NCBI GenBank assembly: GCA_002104945.1
Contig: MCFH01000011.1
Span: 567,501-631,500, forward strand
DNA from: Piromyces finnis
Taxonomy: Eukaryota; Neocallimastigomycota; Neocallimastigomycetes; Neocallimastigales; Neocallimastigaceae
Reading direction: 5' to 3'
DNA length: 64,000 nucleotides
How positions within the stretch are numbered: position 1 is the first letter of the stretch; each line of letters opens with the position of its first letter. Positions 57,951 to 64,000 of this stretch are shown here, piece by piece. The notes under the pieces were generated by a model. It saw only the letters and a program-made list of their open reading frames with translations. It was not told the origin of the DNA and ran no database searches. The position numbers were made by a program, and so were the translations under genes.

Positions 57951-58959
57951 TTTTTCTATTTAAGTTATATTATTATGTTATACCTTTTTTTACATTAATA
58001 TCAAATTCAAATACAGTATCATCGTCCTGAATTATATCATTAATACATGAGCCTAAGAAAGTACTTGGTAATGAATTATTTTCATATGACTGTACAAAAC
58101 ATCGCTGAATATATGATTTATTTGGAATAAATTTAAAAATATTATTTGATACTATTTCTTTTTGTCTTTTTATTTTCAAGGTATGTAAAAATAAATTTTG
58201 AAATATAAATTTATGTTTAACTAGTAACATATGATAATATTGCATTAGCTTATTTGCTTCTGGAGTTTGAAATATTACAAAGGTTGTTGTAAAATTGTCA
58301 TTTACACCTTGTACTATATTACTATTGCTTGCATTTTCAATTTTTAACTCAATTATAAAAATAAAAAAGGTTTCATTTCCCTTTTTTATAACTTGTATAC
58401 AACTCTTTGATTTTATTGTACTAACAATTGTAATACCATTTTGGAAATTTTTTAAAAATGTGTTATTTGAAACAAATGTTTTACTCAATAAAGGTTGAAT
58501 TTCTGTTTCAAATTCTCTAATAATTAATGCTTGATTTCCAGCTCTTTTAATTAAAGACTTCACCCTGATATTTTTATAGAGTATACTTAAATTTTCCTTA
58601 TATTTATTTTCATATAATTTCTTTAAATTAGGATTTTTGTCTAATATTGAAAAAAAATCAATTTCTAAATAAAACAAACCATTTCTATATTGGATTAGAG
58701 TCCATTTTTCAACATATAATACATTACTTAGCCAATTTTCGTTAAAATTTAATAATTGACATCTTATATAATTAGTATTATCATTAAAACAAAAATATGG
58801 GACGGCATTTGAATTTGTCTTTACTTCCAAATAACCTATTAGTATTTCTTTACATCCTTTTAATGTTTTCGAACTTTTTTTTATTACTCCATTATTTTGT
58901 ATTTTATTTGACTTAATCAATTTATCTAAAAATACAATTTCATACATTGTAAAATTCAT
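54397..58959 (-). CDS. CTC1: CTC1-like OB-fold protein of the telomeric CST complex
   Basis: Two exons, 58959-57984 and 57809-54397, joined in phase across a 174-bp intron that is half AAT repeat, give 1,462 residues. The downstream frame has no ATG near its start, which supports joining. CTC1 with STN1 and TEN1 binds telomeric single strands and recruits DNA polymerase alpha-primase. CTC1-like marks are: an N-terminal OB fold with ILIGYLEV...YIRCQLLNF...YVEKWTLIQYRNGLFYLEIDF; after the join, SYTGYITKIINNNYALYEID then LLCLSHYPIDIHC and GTKLILHNVHIFS; and a C-terminal OB fold with a zinc-ribbon-like CEFC (about 1203-1206), KCPN and CNYC (about 1259-1262). Longer than human CTC1 (1,217), with Asn/Ser-rich insertions. 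Family membership is a judgement from pattern and needs profile search. Confidence 0.72.
57866..57949. repeat. AAT microsatellite in the intron of the CTC1-like gene
   Basis: About 84 bp of uninterrupted TAA/AAT units filling half of intron 57810-57983. Confidence 0.95.
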
Positions 58960-59947
58960 TTTATATATAGTACTTTATTAAATTATTAATATTGTTACAA
59001 TAAATAATAATTAAATGAAGTAGGTAAATTTGAAATCTTAAAAGAAGTCATTAGTGATAATAATAATAATAATAAAACAAATTAACAATAGTTAAAATTA
59101 AAATTTAAAATTATTTTTTAACAATTATTAAAAAAAAAAAAAAAAAGATAGTTCAAAAAAAAAAAAAAATTTTTTTTAATATATTTTAAATTTGTTTTGC
59201 AATTTAAAATTATATAAAATATGTAAATATATATTTTATATATATTTTAATACACATTATTCATTATTAAAATGAACTATAAAAATAAAAATAATTAATA
59301 CTTTTTTATTTTTTTAAAAGTTATTTAATATATTTTCTTTTTATTATAGATTTTTAGTCCTGTTAGATATCTTACTAAACCTATCAAAAAATAGCTTTAT
59401 ATTTCATGGAACCTCCAATGATAAAGTTTAGTAGAAAAGTGATGAGACCTTTATATATGGATCATAGAACTAATGAACTACATTACTATTCATTCAAATG
59501 TCTTTGCTTCATTTACCTACGTAAAATATGAGTTTTTGAATTTTCATATTTTTAAAACAATTTAATGTTTATATTGTAAAAAACAATATTGTTATAAAAA
59601 AATTATAAAATCTTTAAAGATTTTCTTACACATGATAAAAAGCTATTTTATTGATTTTATTTATTTATTTATTTATTTATTATGATATATGAAATGGAGA
59701 AAATAAATAAATTTATATTTTAATAGTTTTTTTTTTTTTTTTTTTTTTTAAATTGTTAATATTTTTTATTTTTTTATTTTTATTTTTTTTTATTTTTTTT
59801 TTATATTTTTTTTATTTTATCTTTTTATCATTTTAAATAAATACTAAAATTAATGCTTTTACCGATTTCTTTTTATTAATAAAAAAAAAAAGTGTGTGAA
59901 AGAGAATGTGAGAAATTTTTCCCCCCAAAAAATAAATAAAAGTTTAC
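58960..59947. other. intergenic with LINE relic
   Basis: AT-rich DNA with several poly(T)/poly(A) runs (59127-59145, 59155-59178, 59728-59750) and an ATTT run near 59660-59680. A less AT-rich island at about 59345-59530 is a decayed retroelement fragment, listed separately. Confidence 0.6.
59345..59530 (-). mobile_element. decayed antisense relic of an element B/C-type retrotransposon
   Basis: The reverse complement aligns with element B at about 33985-34145. It shares CAAAGACATTTGAATGAA, AGTTCAT, CCATAT, GGTCTC, CTTTTCT and, best of all, AAGCTATTTTTTGATAGG followed by TTTAGTAAGA. Order and spacing are kept with small indels, and most differences raise AT content. It encodes nothing intact. 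Confidence 0.8.
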
Positions 59948-60848
59948 TTAAAATCCACTGTTTTTCATACGACGTAAAATCTTTCTCTTTTGATCTTCTA
60001 ATTCGTATTTATTTGGTAAGTGTGGCTTTAATAATTTACCAGTGTTTGGATCTCTAGCTTCTAATTCTTCTTTTCTCTTAATATCCCATTCAGTATCCAT
60101 GTAATCATCTGGTCCACTTTCTTCTTCTTTAACTTCTATTTCCTTACCACGAACACTCTTGAAGGATTTACCATAGGAAATTGTAATTTCTTCATTAACT
60201 TGAATATCACGTTTAGCAACAAAAATAACGTTCCACATATTGTCATGTGGGACATAGATAGCTTCACAATTTGGATTAGGATCGTGATTAACAAATCTTA
60301 ATTGATTACCTATTTAAAATTTTTAAAATTAGTAAATCCATTATTTTATAATACAAGAATACAAGCCTATACTGAAATGTTGTAATATTATATGTTTTTA
60401 TTATATTTATTTAAAAATTTAATTACCAGCAACACGTGCATCAATGTATAAATCAGCCTTAGCACCAGTATATGGATGTTTAACTGATGTGATATGGAAT
60501 AAATATCTAGAATCGAATAACTTTTTACCGAGTTCCATTGAAATTAAACCTTTATATATATATATAATTTAGTTATGTATTTTTATTTTTATTTTATTGT
60601 CATTTATTTTTGTTATTGTTATTGACAATATTTAATATCACATTTTTATATTTTTATATTTTTATTTATTATTATTATATTTACCAGTGTAAATACCAAT
60701 AACATCATTTTGCTTTATTGATTTAGAAGCGAAAAGACCGAAACCTTTATGTTGATCAACAAACTATATATAATGTTAAACAGTTTCCCCATATAATAAA
60801 TTATTAATTATTCTATGCTTTAAGAAACATAAATAAATTTACAGAATG

Positions 60849-60880
<32 letters not shown>

Positions 60881-61719
60881 TTTTCCTTACTTGAATGTAG
60901 AATCTATCATCGTTCTTAAAGTAATCTTTTTCAAAATATTTTCCGTACATGACACTATTAACTTTATATTCTTCTGGATGTTCCTTCATTTTTTCATCAT
61001 TTTCAATTTCGTAGTCTTTTAAAGCACGTTTCATGAAATAACTTTCTGGTTCAATTTCGTGAATAAGATCAACAGTAAAGTATTTACTAATTTCGTCTTG
61101 TCTAAACTTTCTAAAACGATTGTTTTCAATTGGTGCTTTTTCTTTTGGAACTTCTTTTGTTTCAGTTGATGAATTTGTAGCTTCTTCTTTAGCTAATTTA
61201 TCAAAACCAAGTTCATAATACTTAGCTTCGATATCCTTCCATAATTGCTTATTTAATTTTTCTTCATTGTTAATCTAGTATATAAGAATGAAACAAGTAA
61301 CATTATATAGGTGATAAAATGGTATATATATTATATGTTAAAATAAAATAGATATATTATATATATGTAATAACAATATAACAGTAATAATAAACATTGT
61401 ATAGAAATTAAGAAAAGAAATTAAATATATTATTTACATAATATTTAATTATAATTTTAAAATATTTATATATATATTTATTTATTATTCTCTTATTTTC
61501 TTTTTTATATGTTCATTTTCATATTAAAAAATATGTTATTACTTGTCTTATTTTTATTAAAAATAATTAAAAATAGTTTTTTATTTAATCAATAATACTA
61601 ACTCCAATTATTAAACAAGCTGTTGGAATAAGTAGTACTATTAAAATGGCAATTTTTACTCCAAGAGATAATCCCTTTTTTTCGGTTTTTTTACTTTCAA
61701 CCTTTTCTTCTTTGGCCAT
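59948..61719 (-). CDS. SET-domain protein with N-terminal transmembrane anchor
   Basis: Predicted protein lysine methyltransferase. Exons 61719-61603, 61274-60891, 60763-60685, 60549-60427 and 60309-59948 give 354 residues. Residues 1-16 are charged and 17-39 form one hydrophobic helix (LGVKIAILIVLLIPTACLII), predicting a membrane anchor. A charged linker follows. The SET domain (about 165-285) has KGFGLFASKSI for binding S-adenosylmethionine, RFVNHDPNPNC (Asn242, His243, Cys249) and the EEITISYG tyrosine (Tyr280). There is no Cys-rich post-SET; the tail is Glu/Lys-rich, ending RRMKNSGF. The substrate cannot be named. A strong polypyrimidine-CAG acceptor at 61742 upstream of the ATG, in frame with it, suggests a spliced 5' UTR or a further N-terminal exon not identified. 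Confidence 0.88.
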
Positions 61720-61741
61720 TGGTTTTAATAAATCTCCAATA

Positions 61742-64000
<2,259 letters not shown>

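Noticed and set aside
59409-59521. Apparent first exon on the plus strand ending in a GT donor
   Set aside because: Explained as the antisense strand of a decayed element B-type retrotransposon.

Overview
The window looks like nuclear DNA of an anaerobic gut fungus (Neocallimastigomycota). This is inferred from four things seen together: extreme AT richness with very long homopolymers and AAT/AAAT microsatellites; genes broken by short GT-AG introns and read with the standard code; fungal or general eukaryotic housekeeping genes; and the pairing of an anaerobe's rubrerythrin with genes for a motile flagellum, which fits a zoosporic anaerobic fungus. No tRNA, rRNA, operon or CRISPR array was seen.

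Layout. 1-2834 (-): 5' part of an HRQ1-type RecQ helicase, running off the left edge. 3969-4747 (+): RNA polymerase I subunit RPA12. 5624-6855 (-): centromeric histone CENP-A. 8808-10863 (+): two-RRM hnRNP-like protein with a Gly/Tyr/Asn-rich tail. 13441-13977 (+): rubrerythrin. 17757-19707 (+): CTP synthase. 21265-22224 (-): TMEM18-like membrane protein. 23409-26305 (+): membrane acyltransferase of the glycerol-3-phosphate/DHAP type. 27623-28233 (+): ribosomal protein eL27.

28940-35268 is a nest of non-LTR retrotransposon copies. Two young 5'-truncated copies of one family (A1, A2), each with a poly(A) tail and target-site duplication, sit inside two older, diverged elements (C and B). A 427-bp direct tandem duplication follows. 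A further decayed relic of the B/C type lies antisense near 59.35-59.53 kb.

36340-41570 (+): large RhoGAP protein with a FAM13-type C-terminus. 42649-43807 (-): unrecognised basic protein, head to head with a CCDC43-like gene (44066-45221, +). 45638-47344 (-): TAP42/IGBP1 phosphatase regulator. 48201-50448 (-) and 51390-53866 (+): a divergent pair for two axonemal doublet microtubule inner proteins, RIB43A and CFAP210-like. 54397-58959 (-): a two-exon OB-fold protein resembling CTC1 of the telomere CST complex. 59948-61719 (-): SET-domain protein with an N-terminal membrane anchor. The rest, to 64000, is AT-rich and ends in a long AAAT repeat.

Several genes concern chromosome maintenance (HRQ1, CENP-A, CTC1-like), but nothing shows they form a linked system. 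Exon borders were read by eye from GT/AG sites and codon phase; all were phase-consistent except one junction in the acyltransferase. Gene names rest on recognised motifs, not on database searches.
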